A stretch of DNA of 64,000 nt from Aneurinibacillus sp. Ricciae_BoGa-3 (GTDB taxonomy: Bacteria > Bacillota > Bacilli > Aneurinibacillales > Aneurinibacillaceae). Positions 8,808-15,558 of this stretch are shown piece after piece. The stretch is taken from contig NZ_CP116887.1 in the NCBI RefSeq assembly GCF_028421645.1, positions 1,304,001-1,368,000 on the forward strand, given 5' to 3'. Position 1 is the stretch's first letter; each line of letters starts with the position of its first letter. Position numbers and translations under genes: made by a program. Below the pieces are notes generated by a model. It saw nothing but the letters and a program-made list of their open reading frames with translations, had not been told where the DNA came from and ran no database searches.

Positions 8808-9182
8808 ATGAAAAATTGCGAGACTAAATCTGTTGAATCAGTGCTTGCGTATATGCCCGAGGAAGCTGCACCGCCCAGAAAAAACGGAGAATTACAATTC
8901 GAAGAGCCGTGGGAAAGCAGATCTTTTGGTATGGCCCTTGCGTTGTACGAGCAAAAGCGTTATACCTCATGGGATGATTTCCGAACTCGCTTAATTCACG
9001 AGATTGCGGTGTGGGAGAAGGAGAACAAGGGGCATAAGGATAACCCTGCCTGGAACTACTATGAGCATTGGTTAGCAGCTTTGGAGAAACTTGTAATGGA
9101 AACAGGTATGGTGGAAAAGCACGACGTTGATCTCCGTACCAATGAATTTCTGACTGGAGAACGAGAAGAGGTTTTTTATTAA
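8808..9182 (+). CDS. Nitrile hydratase accessory (activator) protein, P14K/NhlE-like
   Basis: 124 residues. It resembles the N-terminal half of nitrile hydratase beta subunits ('FEEPWESRSFGMALALYEQ', 'YYEHWLAALEKLV', 'TNEFLTG'), as cobalt-type activators do. In that family the activator forms a complex with the alpha subunit and exchanges it into the apoenzyme, delivering cobalt ('self-subunit swapping'). An upstream ATG at 8793 is in frame, but GAGGAGG at 8795-8801 lies after it, so ATG 8808 is preferred. Starts 11 bp after nthA. Confidence 0.92.
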   Translation: MKNCETKSVESVLAYMPEEAAPPRKNGELQFEEPWESRSFGMALALYEQKRYTSWDDFRTRLIHEIAVWEKENKGHKDNPAWNYYEHWLAALEKLVMETGMVEKHDVDLRTNEFLTGEREEVFY

Positions 9183-9199
9183 CGATAAAAATATGTAAC

Positions 9200-9228
9200 G
9201 TATGGGACAACAATACGTTGTCCCATAC
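9200..9228. promoter_or_regulatory. Strong 12-bp-stem hairpin between activator and ferredoxin genes
   Basis: Perfect inverted repeat: GTATGGGACAAC, 5-nt loop AATAC, GTTGTCCCATAC. No T-tract follows directly, so it is not a standard terminator. It may be an mRNA processing or stability element dividing the operon, or an operator. Confidence 0.6.
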
Positions 9229-9286
9229 CAAGAAAGAAGCCGTTATTTTTAGGAAAGTTTTTACCTGGAAGAGGAGGGGAAAGCGA

Positions 9287-9661
9287 ATGACTACATGGAA
9301 TTTACAGGGTATGAAGCACCATCTTCTGATATGCAACGGGTCAAGCTGTCTAAAACGTGGAGGAGAAGAGGTAACGCAGGTCATACGGGAACAAATTGCC
9401 AATCTTGATGCTGATGCCTTCATTCATACAACACGTACACGCTGTAATGGAAGATGTGAAGATGCATGTGTCGTTATTCATTATCCAGAAGGAATATGGT
9501 ACAAGGATATGACCCCAGAGATAGGGAAACAGCTTATAAGCAGCATTTTGAACGGACAAGTGGTTCCGGACTCTAACATAATCTATAGATATCAAGATGG
9601 ACACTTTCTTTCCACTTCCAAAGCGGCAATAGGAATTTCAAAAGCTAAATCATTCCAATAG
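9287..9661 (+). CDS. Thioredoxin-like [2Fe-2S] ferredoxin
   Basis: 124 residues. Two pairs of cysteines are visible: C-x4-C in 'LLICNGSSCLKRGGEEV' near the N-terminus, and 'RTRCNGRCEDACVVIHYPEG' with C-x3-C about 40 residues later, followed by 'GIWYKDMTPEIGKQLI'. This is the pattern of the thioredoxin-like (2Fe-2S) ferredoxins also seen as domains in NuoE and some CbiX proteins. GAGGAGGGG at 9271-9279 fixes ATG 9287 as start. It lies between the nitrile hydratase activator and the cobalt transporter. A role in cobalt handling or in oxidising the metal-site cysteines is inferred from position only. Confidence 0.85.
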   Translation: MTTWNLQGMKHHLLICNGSSCLKRGGEEVTQVIREQIANLDADAFIHTTRTRCNGRCEDACVVIHYPEGIWYKDMTPEIGKQLISSILNGQVVPDSNIIYRYQDGHFLSTSKAAIGISKAKSFQ

Positions 9662-9693
9662 ATACCGTATAATTACACAGGAGGGAATGATTC

Positions 9694-10497
9694 ATGGAAA
9701 ATATATCGCTGATCTTTGTTGTGTTCGTATTAGGACTTCGTCATGGAGTAGACGCCGATCATCTAGCCTTTATTGACGGACAAATTCGCCACAATTGGCG
9801 TGTTGGCAGTCCAATTGCTCGTTGGGTAGGTGCGTTGTTTTCGTTTGGGCATGGCTTAGTTGTAGCAGGCGTAGCCGTCATTCTTGGGATCTTCGTCAAG
9901 AACTTTAGATTTCCGCAGTACTTTGATACCGTTTCGACTTGGGTATCTATTCTTTCATTATTTCTTGTCGGTACATTGAATATTTACAATCTCCTGCGTA
10001 CAAAGTCTAGCAAACAAGAATTTCAGCTTAACGGAATTAAAGGGAAGTTTATTCCGCAGTTTGCAAAAGGCACAGCGAATCCCTTCCTTATTATCCTAAT
10101 TGGAGGTATATTTGCACTTGCTGCTGACACAGTGACTCAAACGTCTGCATGGGCTCTTGTAGCGGCTCATTCAGGAGGTTATATGTCGATAATTGTGGGG
10201 GTAATCTTTATGTTCGGTATGATGTTGACCGATACGATTGATTCCCTATTCTCGTATCAAATGATCAACAAATCTGGCAAGATAGGACACTCAGCTTCCA
10301 GAGCAATAGGATGGGTGATTGTAGTTCTGGCATACGGGGTTTCCTTTTATGACGCCATTACGTTCTTCTATCCTGTGGTGAATATTGATTTCGAGATGGT
10401 AGGAGTATCCAGCTTCTTATTTCTAGTTCTTTGTTTTACTATAGTAAGTCTACGAGCCAGGTCATATTCATCAAAACCACAAATAAAAAATCAATAA
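9694..10497 (+). CDS. NiCoT-family nickel/cobalt transporter (HoxN/NixA/NhlF-like)
   Basis: 267 residues, shorter than the usual 330-370. The family signature in helix II is present as 'RHGVDADHLAFID' (about residues 17-29), with the metal-binding His-x4-Asp-His. 'GFSFGHG'-type and 'MFGMMLTDTIDS' motifs are present in the forms 'LFSFGHGLVVAG' and 'FMFGMMLTDTIDS'. NiCoT permeases take up Co2+ or Ni2+. Next to a cobalt-type nitrile hydratase, cobalt import is the natural reading, as for NhlF of Rhodococcus. Start ATG follows CAGGAGGG. A 227-bp gap with a possible promoter separates it from the amidase. Confidence 0.92.
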   Translation: MENISLIFVVFVLGLRHGVDADHLAFIDGQIRHNWRVGSPIARWVGALFSFGHGLVVAGVAVILGIFVKNFRFPQYFDTVSTWVSILSLFLVGTLNIYNLLRTKSSKQEFQLNGIKGKFIPQFAKGTANPFLIILIGGIFALAADTVTQTSAWALVAAHSGGYMSIIVGVIFMFGMMLTDTIDSLFSYQMINKSGKIGHSASRAIGWVIVVLAYGVSFYDAITFFYPVVNIDFEMVGVSSFLFLVLCFTIVSLRARSYSSKPQIKNQ

Positions 10498-10724
10498 ACG
10501 CACAAATTGAAAATATCTCATAATGGAACCCGGTGATTAGCACCTCTTATGGTTGAGGAAAACCAATTAATCACGTGTTGGAAGAGGATACTATCAACTT
10601 CTAGTGACAATTATCAGAACTGTCGAACGATTTTGCTCAATAAAGATCTTATTTGCTTTATAATAAACAATAAGAGATCGTAAGCGTGTACTCTTAAAAT
10701 TCACTTTATTTAGGAGGAGAATAT
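10498..10724. other. Intergenic leader of the amidase gene
   Basis: Holds an interrupted hairpin (GTGATTA 10533-10539 with TAATCAC 10568-10574, and inner CCTC/GAGG) and a TATAAT-like box near 10660. No small gene seen. The amidase may have its own promoter here. Confidence 0.35.
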
Positions 10725-12254
10725 ATGGCTGTTAAAAAACCAACGATGGAACAATTAAAAAAGATTGCAGAGGGATTTAATCTTAATCTCACAGATGAGG
10801 ATTTATCTTCATTTCAAGAAATGATGAAAGCTCCACTTGAATCTTATAATCGTTTAAATCAGCTGGTTGAACCGAGTCTTCCGGTAAAATATCCACGCAC
10901 TCCGGGGTATCGCCCGAGTATCGAAGAAAATCCATACAATGCATGGTATCGGAAAACGAGCGTACAAGGAAAGAGTACGGGAAAATTAGCTGGAAAAACT
11001 GTTGTTCTCAAAGATAATATAAGTCTAGCAGGTGTTCCTATGATGAATGGTTCAGCTATTCTAGAAGGTTTTGTACCTGATGAAGACGCTACAATTGTAA
11101 CCAGGATATTGGACGCTGGTGGGGAAATTGTAGGCAAGGCCGTTTGCGAAGATTTGTGCCTATCTGGAGGCAGTCACACTTCTGCTACAGGGCCTGTTTT
11201 AAATCCACACGATCTTACTCGATCAACAGGTGGTTCCTCTAGTGGATGTGCAGCGTTGGTTGCTGCGGGTGAAGTTGACATGGCAATAGGTGGTGATCAG
11301 GGAGGGTCGATTCGGATGCCCAGCTCATGGTCTGGTTTGTATGGTTTAAAACCTACATATGGACTTGTTCCTTATACAGGCATTTTTCCCATTGAGCAAA
11401 CGATCGATCACACCGGCCCTATTGCGAGAACGGTTGAGGATGTCGCATTGTTGCTTGAAGTCCTAGCAGGTGACGATGGCTTAGATCCAAGGCAGTCGGG
11501 TTTAGAAGTTAAGCGATACACAGATTCACTTGTTGGTAATGCTGAGGGCATTAAAGTTGGAATCGTAACGGAAGGCTTTGGCTGGGATGGACTGTCCGAG
11601 GAGGATGTAGACCATCTGGTCAGACAAGCTGCCTACTCTTTAGAAGATAGTGGAGCAGCGGTAAAAGAAGTCTCTATTCCCATGCATCGTGATGGTGTTC
11701 ACATATGGAACGGGATTGGTATAGAGGGTCTTACGTCCTTAATGGTCAAAGAAAATGGCATGGGAACGAATTGGAAGGGACACTATAGCACTAAACTTCT
11801 AGATGCCTATGGAAAGGCACGCAAAACAAGAGCAGATGAGTATTCAGAAACAGTGAAGATGACCATGTTACTTGGGCAATATATGCAGGATCAATATAAC
11901 GGAAAGTATTATGCTATCGCACAAAATGTTGCTCGGAAATTAAAACAAGCCTATGATAACGCACTGCAAGAATTTGACGTGCTGATTATGCCTACTACGC
12001 CTATGAAGGCAACAAAAATACCTTCATCAGATGCCTCACGAGAGGAAATTGTCACCAGAGCATTAGAAACGATTTATAATACTGCACCATTCAATATTAC
12101 AGGACACCCAGCAATAAGTGTTCCTTGTGCAAAATCAGAGGGTTTGCCTGTTGGGATGATGATTGTTGGAAGACATGGCGAGGATGACATTGTTTTGCGT
12201 GCTGCTCATGCCTTCCAGTCTATACATGAAACTGTTACTGTAAGTATATTATAG
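10725..12254 (+). CDS. Amidase of the amidase-signature family (nitrile-pathway type)
   Basis: 509 residues. It hydrolyses amides to carboxylic acid and ammonia. The Ser-cisSer-Lys triad is visible: Lys96 in 'VVLKDNI', Ser171 in 'STGGSSSGC' and nucleophile Ser195 in 'GGDQGGSIRMP'. These positions equal those known for the Rhodococcus nitrile-pathway amidase, and 'TIDHTGPIARTVEDVALLL' and 'NTAPFNITGHPAISVP' also match that subgroup. An N-terminal alpha-helical domain (about 1-70) precedes the catalytic domain. Start ATG follows TAGGAGGAG. It would take the amide made by nitrile hydratase to the acid. Length and motifs are intact. Confidence 0.95.
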   Translation: MAVKKPTMEQLKKIAEGFNLNLTDEDLSSFQEMMKAPLESYNRLNQLVEPSLPVKYPRTPGYRPSIEENPYNAWYRKTSVQGKSTGKLAGKTVVLKDNISLAGVPMMNGSAILEGFVPDEDATIVTRILDAGGEIVGKAVCEDLCLSGGSHTSATGPVLNPHDLTRSTGGSSSGCAALVAAGEVDMAIGGDQGGSIRMPSSWSGLYGLKPTYGLVPYTGIFPIEQTIDHTGPIARTVEDVALLLEVLAGDDGLDPRQSGLEVKRYTDSLVGNAEGIKVGIVTEGFGWDGLSEEDVDHLVRQAAYSLEDSGAAVKEVSIPMHRDGVHIWNGIGIEGLTSLMVKENGMGTNWKGHYSTKLLDAYGKARKTRADEYSETVKMTMLLGQYMQDQYNGKYYAIAQNVARKLKQAYDNALQEFDVLIMPTTPMKATKIPSSDASREEIVTRALETIYNTAPFNITGHPAISVPCAKSEGLPVGMMIVGRHGEDDIVLRAAHAFQSIHETVTVSIL

Positions 12255-12384
12255 ATTCGGTATTGTTTGGTAGAATGCCTCCTTATGTTCTTCTAACCGA
12301 TGAATATTTTGTTGACCTTGCTGGCATATCAGGAGGGTCTTTTTCTTGGCTTCAGGATTTAAAAAATTAAATTTCGCTGGCCGT

Positions 12385-13446
12385 CTAATAAAGACTCTTC
12401 AATGATTCTTCATAAGACCCGGCTGCATCCGGGCGAAGAATCCCTTTTTCCGTAATAATGGCTGTTACCAGGGAATGAGGCGTGATATCGAAAGCCGGGT
12501 TGTATACCTTAATCCCCTCAGGAGCGGTCCGCTTGCCGAATCCTTGTGTGATTTCTTCGTCTGGCCGTTCTTCAATCGGGATCTCCTTACCTGTAGCTGT
12601 GCTCAAGTCAATAGAAGACAGGGGTGCAGCTACATAGAAAGGGATGTCGTGCGCTTTCGCCAGCAGGGCAACGCTGTACGTGCCGATTTTGTTCGCCACA
12701 TCACCATTGGCGGCTACGCGGTCCGTCCCCACGATAACCGCCTGCACCCATCCGTTTGCCATGACCATTCCGGCCATATTGTCACAGATGAGCGTGACAT
12801 CGATTCCCGCCTGCTGGAGTTCCCAGGCGGTAAGGCGGGCGCCCTGCAGTACCGGCCGGGTTTCATCCGCGTAAATTTTTAGATCCCAGCCTTTTTCTTT
12901 CGCTAAATAAAAGGGAGCTGTAGCCGTTCCATATTTGGCAGTTGCTAGGCTGCCCGGGTTGCAGTGTGTGAGAATGCCCATGCCATCTTGAAATAGGGTC
13001 AGCGCATGCTCGCCGATCTGCCTGCACACCTCTTCGTCCTCTTGCTGAATCGCAATCGCTTCATTTAAGAGCGCCTGTTTAAGCTCAGTTACGTTCAATC
13101 CAAGCGGCTGTTTAGCTGTAACAACTTGCTTGAGTCTGTTGAGTGCCCAGAACAAATTGACTGCAGTCGGCCGGGAAGTAGCCAGATACGCAGCCTGTTC
13201 TTCGACGTGGGCAGCGAAAGCAGCGGAATTGCTGCCGTCAAACGTCCGCGCGCCCAAATAGAGACCATAGGCTGCAGCGATGCCAATTGCGGGTGCACCG
13301 CGCACCTGGAGGAAGCGGATAGCCTCCCATACCTGCTCAATGGTTGATAAAGATAGATATGTGGTTTTCTCCGGCAGCTGGGTCTGATCCAGTAGGCGGA
13401 CAGTATCATCGCGCCATTCTACGGGTGTGATAAATGTTTGGCTCAT
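12385..13446 (-). CDS. mtnA: S-methyl-5-thioribose-1-phosphate isomerase
   Basis: 353 residues, full length. It converts methylthioribose-1-phosphate to methylthioribulose-1-phosphate in methionine salvage. The catalytic Cys is at residue 162 ('[11 protein letters not shown]') and the catalytic Asp at 242 ('[19 protein letters not shown]'), close to Cys160 and Asp240 of the B. subtilis enzyme. '[13 protein letters not shown]' (49-61) binds the substrate phosphate region. It starts 3 bp after the mtnK stop, with GCAGGAGG lying inside the end of mtnK. It is co-transcribed with mtnK under the minus-strand SAM riboswitch. No convincing terminator found between it and the amidase end at 12254. Confidence 0.98.
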   Translation of the reverse strand: MSQTFITPVEWRDDTVRLLDQTQLPEKTTYLSLSTIEQVWEAIRFLQVRGAPAIGIAAAYGLYLGARTFDGSNSAAFAAHVEEQAAYLATSRPTAVNLFWALNRLKQVVTAKQPLGLNVTELKQALLNEAIAIQQEDEEVCRQIGEHALTLFQDGMGILTHCNPGSLATAKYGTATAPFYLAKEKGWDLKIYADETRPVLQGARLTAWELQQAGIDVTLICDNMAGMVMANGWVQAVIVGTDRVAANGDVANKIGTYSVALLAKAHDIPFYVAAPLSSIDLSTATGKEIPIEERPDEEITQGFGKRTAPEGIKVYNPAFDITPHSLVTAIITEKGILRPDAAGSYEESLKSLY

Positions 13447-13449
13447 TTT

Positions 13450-14667
13450 TTAGGCCTCCTGCAGTTGAATGCGACGCACAAGATCGGTGATGTCGTGGAT
13501 GCTGTTTATGGAAGTTCGTTCGAGCACCAGGTTTTGCCCAATGGAAAGCGCGAGCGTTTCTGCGTCGGCACGCAGCTGTAAGTCTTCAATGCTATCCAGG
13601 TCTGCCACATGAGCCAGCCCAATAACGCGGCGCATCATTTTGCACCCGGCAAATCCCGCCGTGTCCTGCAGCAGGCGGCTAATGTAATCATCCGCATAGC
13701 CAGGCACATGTGAACTCGGTTCAATGGATTTCTCCTGCCATAAATCCCGGAATTCCTGTTCAAAAACGGCCCACAGCTCCTCAATTGTTTGCAGCAGATA
13801 AGCCTGGTACGATGCGCGTGCCTCGCTGTTCTGAATATGCCCTTCCTGGGAGGCGAAGCTTAACAGCAAGTTGGCAATAACTGCCCCGATATCAAAACCC
13901 ATCGGCCCATAATAAGCGAATTCCGGGTCGATAATTTTGGTGTCATCCTTTGTTATCATGATGCTTCCTGTGTGAAGATCACCATGCAGAAGCGCCTGGG
14001 CCTGCGTTAGGAATTTCTCCTTTAACTTAGCAATCTCCAGTTTCAGTTTGCCGCTGTTCCATATCTTTTCTACTGCATCCCGAATCAGCGGGTTAAATTC
14101 ATTTGTTTCCGCATCAAAGTAAGGGTCGGTGAACACGAGATCCTCTGTAATTTTGCATAGTTCAGGGTTCAGGAATTGCTTTACTCTGCGTTTTTTCTCC
14201 AGTGGGTTAAGGGCCAGATCGGATGTCAGGAAAAGAATGCGTGCCAGAAAGGTTCCAATATGGCGGGCAAATTCCGGATAACGCTCACCAACAATCAGCC
14301 CTCTGCGCATAATGACATGGCTTGACAGATCCTCCATGACGGTTAAAGCGAGATCGGTATCATAATGGTAAACTTCGGGAACAAAACCCGGGCACAGCTC
14401 ATTTTGCAGAATCAGCGCTTCGCTTTCAATGCGCGCCCTGTCCAGTGTCAGAGGCCAGGATTCCCCAACAACGCGGGCATATGGCAGTGCCTGCTTAAAA
14501 ATAATGCTTTTTCCAGACGGACCGCGATCTGTAATATGAAAAACAAGGTTAAGGTTGCCGTCGCCAATTTCGCGGCTTACGAGATCGGCGTCCTCTGGGA
14601 ATAAATTAGGGATATTGCGTGCATAGGCGATGGCTTCTTCCTCTGTGAGGGAACGGTAAGCTGTCAT
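13450..14667 (-). CDS. mtnK: S-methyl-5-thioribose kinase
   Basis: 405 residues. It phosphorylates 5-methylthioribose with ATP, the entry step of the MTR branch of methionine salvage. The kinase signature 'HGDLHTGSIMI' (about residue 230), followed by 'KIIDPEFAYYGPMGFDIGA', is that of MtnK in the aminoglycoside-phosphotransferase-like fold. 'GDGNLNLVFHI' near residue 33 is the nucleotide-loop region. The first gene after the riboswitch at 14771-14900, so expected to be expressed when SAM is low. RBS GAGGAG lies 9 bp upstream. Confidence 0.97.
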   Translation of the reverse strand: MTAYRSLTEEEAIAYARNIPNLFPEDADLVSREIGDGNLNLVFHITDRGPSGKSIIFKQALPYARVVGESWPLTLDRARIESEALILQNELCPGFVPEVYHYDTDLALTVMEDLSSHVIMRRGLIVGERYPEFARHIGTFLARILFLTSDLALNPLEKKRRVKQFLNPELCKITEDLVFTDPYFDAETNEFNPLIRDAVEKIWNSGKLKLEIAKLKEKFLTQAQALLHGDLHTGSIMITKDDTKIIDPEFAYYGPMGFDIGAVIANLLLSFASQEGHIQNSEARASYQAYLLQTIEELWAVFEQEFRDLWQEKSIEPSSHVPGYADDYISRLLQDTAGFAGCKMMRRVIGLAHVADLDSIEDLQLRADAETLALSIGQNLVLERTSINSIHDITDLVRRIQLQEA

Positions 14668-14717
14668 ATAATCCTCTCCTCGCGTGCTCGTTTAATTTAT
14701 TTGAGGACTTACGAAAT

Positions 14718-14750
14718 CAAAAAGCCCTCTTCCATACTGAAAGAGGGCTT
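14718..14750 (-). terminator. Riboswitch-controlled terminator before mtnK
   Basis: On the minus strand AAGCCCTCTT and AAGAGGGCTT flank a 9-nt loop and are followed by TTTGATTT. The 5' arm and loop (CTCTTTCAG) can pair instead with CTGAAAG at the end of the aptamer, forming the antiterminator. Confidence 0.85.
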
Positions 14751-14770
14751 ACGAAAATCATTCATAAATC

Positions 14771-14900
14771 CTTATCTTTCAGAACAAAAGTGTTCTGTTG
14801 GAGTTAGCACCTTACCATATCGGGAGCGTTACCGCTTTACGTATCATGGCAGGTTGCCGGGCGTCATTGGGCCAAATCCCTCAGCCTTCTCTTGATAAGA
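14771..14900 (-). promoter_or_regulatory. SAM-I (S-box) riboswitch controlling mtnKA
   Basis: Minus strand: P1 strands CTTATC (14894-14899) and GATAAG (14771-14776), 'GAGGGA', 'CCCGGCAACCTGCC', 'GGTAAGGTGCTAACTCC' in the S-box order. Binding of SAM stabilises P1 and lets the downstream terminator form. Confidence 0.95.
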
Positions 14901-14948
14901 GCAAGTTGATTTGAAATTGATTGCATGTTATCGTTGCGTATACTTCAA

Positions 14949-14977
14949 AATTTATGATGAATTTTTGATTTTGTCAA
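14949..14977 (-). promoter_or_regulatory. Sigma-A-type promoter for mtnKA
   Basis: Minus strand TTGACA (14972-14977), 17-bp spacer, TAAATT (14949-14954), about 50 bp before the aptamer. Confidence 0.6.
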
Positions 14978-15002
14978 TAAAAATTATCAAATGCAAATGT
15001 TC

Positions 15003-15032
15003 TTGACATCTTCCTTTTGTTCACGCTATGAT
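15003..15032 (+). promoter_or_regulatory. Sigma-A-type promoter for mtnWXBD
   Basis: TTGACA (15003-15008), 18-bp spacer, TATGAT (15027-15032), about 50 bp before the plus-strand aptamer. Confidence 0.7.
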
Positions 15033-15080
15033 TGCTTCAGTTAGCAACAACGGAAAAATTCCACACGAATAAATGACATA

Positions 15081-15200
15081 CTTATCCAGAGTCGGCGGAG
15101 GGATAGGCCCGATGATGCCCGGCAACCTGCTATTTTTTATTTAAAAAATAGTAAGGTGCTAACTCCTACAGGACGTGAAGTGAACGTTCTGAAAGATAAG
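15081..15200 (+). promoter_or_regulatory. SAM-I (S-box) riboswitch controlling mtnWXBD
   Basis: P1 CTTATC (15081-15086) with GATAAG (15195-15200); 'GGAGGGATAGGCCCGATGA', 'CCCGGCAACCTGC', an A/T-only P3 hairpin (CTATTTTTTA...AAAAAATAG), then 'AAGGTGCTAACTCC'. All S-box landmarks are in order. It is head-to-head with the mtnK riboswitch, and the two share their 3' halves and terminators. Confidence 0.96.
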
Positions 15201-15220
15201 GATATACACAAGACGTGATA

Positions 15221-15258
15221 TGCCCTCTTTCAGAATGAACTGAAAAGAGGGCTTTTTG
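15221..15258 (+). terminator. Riboswitch-controlled terminator before mtnWXBD
   Basis: GCCCTCTTTTCAG-type hairpin (GCCCTCTT ... AAGAGGGC) followed by TTTTTGAT. CTTTCAG in its 5' part can pair with CTGAAAG (15190-15196) to form the antiterminator. Confidence 0.85.
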
Positions 15259-15267
15259 ATCGTATAA

Positions 15268-15543
15268 GAAAGTATAATTCGCTTTAACGTGTTGAAGTGC
15301 CTTGAGCGATTTTTTAAATGGGACCTCCGGTCCCGAAACACCTCAGGAAAACATCGTGAGGCGCATGTCCGCACCTTTCTTTCCCCTGTGGAGCGTGTGG
15401 AACAGAGGGCGAAAAAGACCGGCAACAGTCTCCATCATTGAGATACCCAGATGTTTTGCCGGTCCGCCCGTTGGTTCACAAAGCGGCCGTAAAAACTTCT
15501 ATGCGGGGAAAGGAGAGAGCGGCATGGCCCGCGATGTTTTTCT
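15268..15543. repeat. Dispersed MITE-like hairpin element, copy 1
   Basis: Core 15345-15543 (199 bp). Left end AGGAAAACATCGTGAGG...CTTTCTTTCCCC and right end GGGGAAAGGAGAGAGC...CGATGTTTTTCT are imperfect inverted repeats of about 40 bp. A nested pair lies inside: GAACAGAGGGCG...GACCGGCAA against TTGCCGGTCCGCCC...GGTTC. Upstream, 15268-15343 is also shared with copy 2 and carries a GGGACctccgGTCCC hairpin. Compared with copy 3 it lacks about 70 bp in the middle (after GATGTT). It lies between the riboswitch terminator and mtnW, so it is transcribed in the mtnWXBD leader. Confidence 0.85.
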
Positions 15544-15558
15544 CAGTATACAGCAAGG

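Noticed and set aside
9183-9693. Cobalamin riboswitch ahead of the cobalt transporter
   Set aside because: The B12-box and the long conserved core are absent; the gap before the transporter is only 32 bp.
10498-10724. ANTAR-type antitermination leader before the amidase, as in amiE operons
   Set aside because: The hairpins seen do not have paired hexaloops with the required A and G positions, and no ANTAR protein is encoded nearby.
15159-15425. Minus-strand frame shared between repeat copies 1 and 2 (RSRHFNT-like peptide) as a transposon gene
   Set aside because: The frame does not continue through both copies, has no ribosome site, and the similarity is explained by DNA-level repeat conservation.
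15268-15543. Repeat element as a CRISPR array or group II intron
   Set aside because: No regularly spaced repeats, no domain V motif, no reverse transcriptase; copies are kilobases apart.
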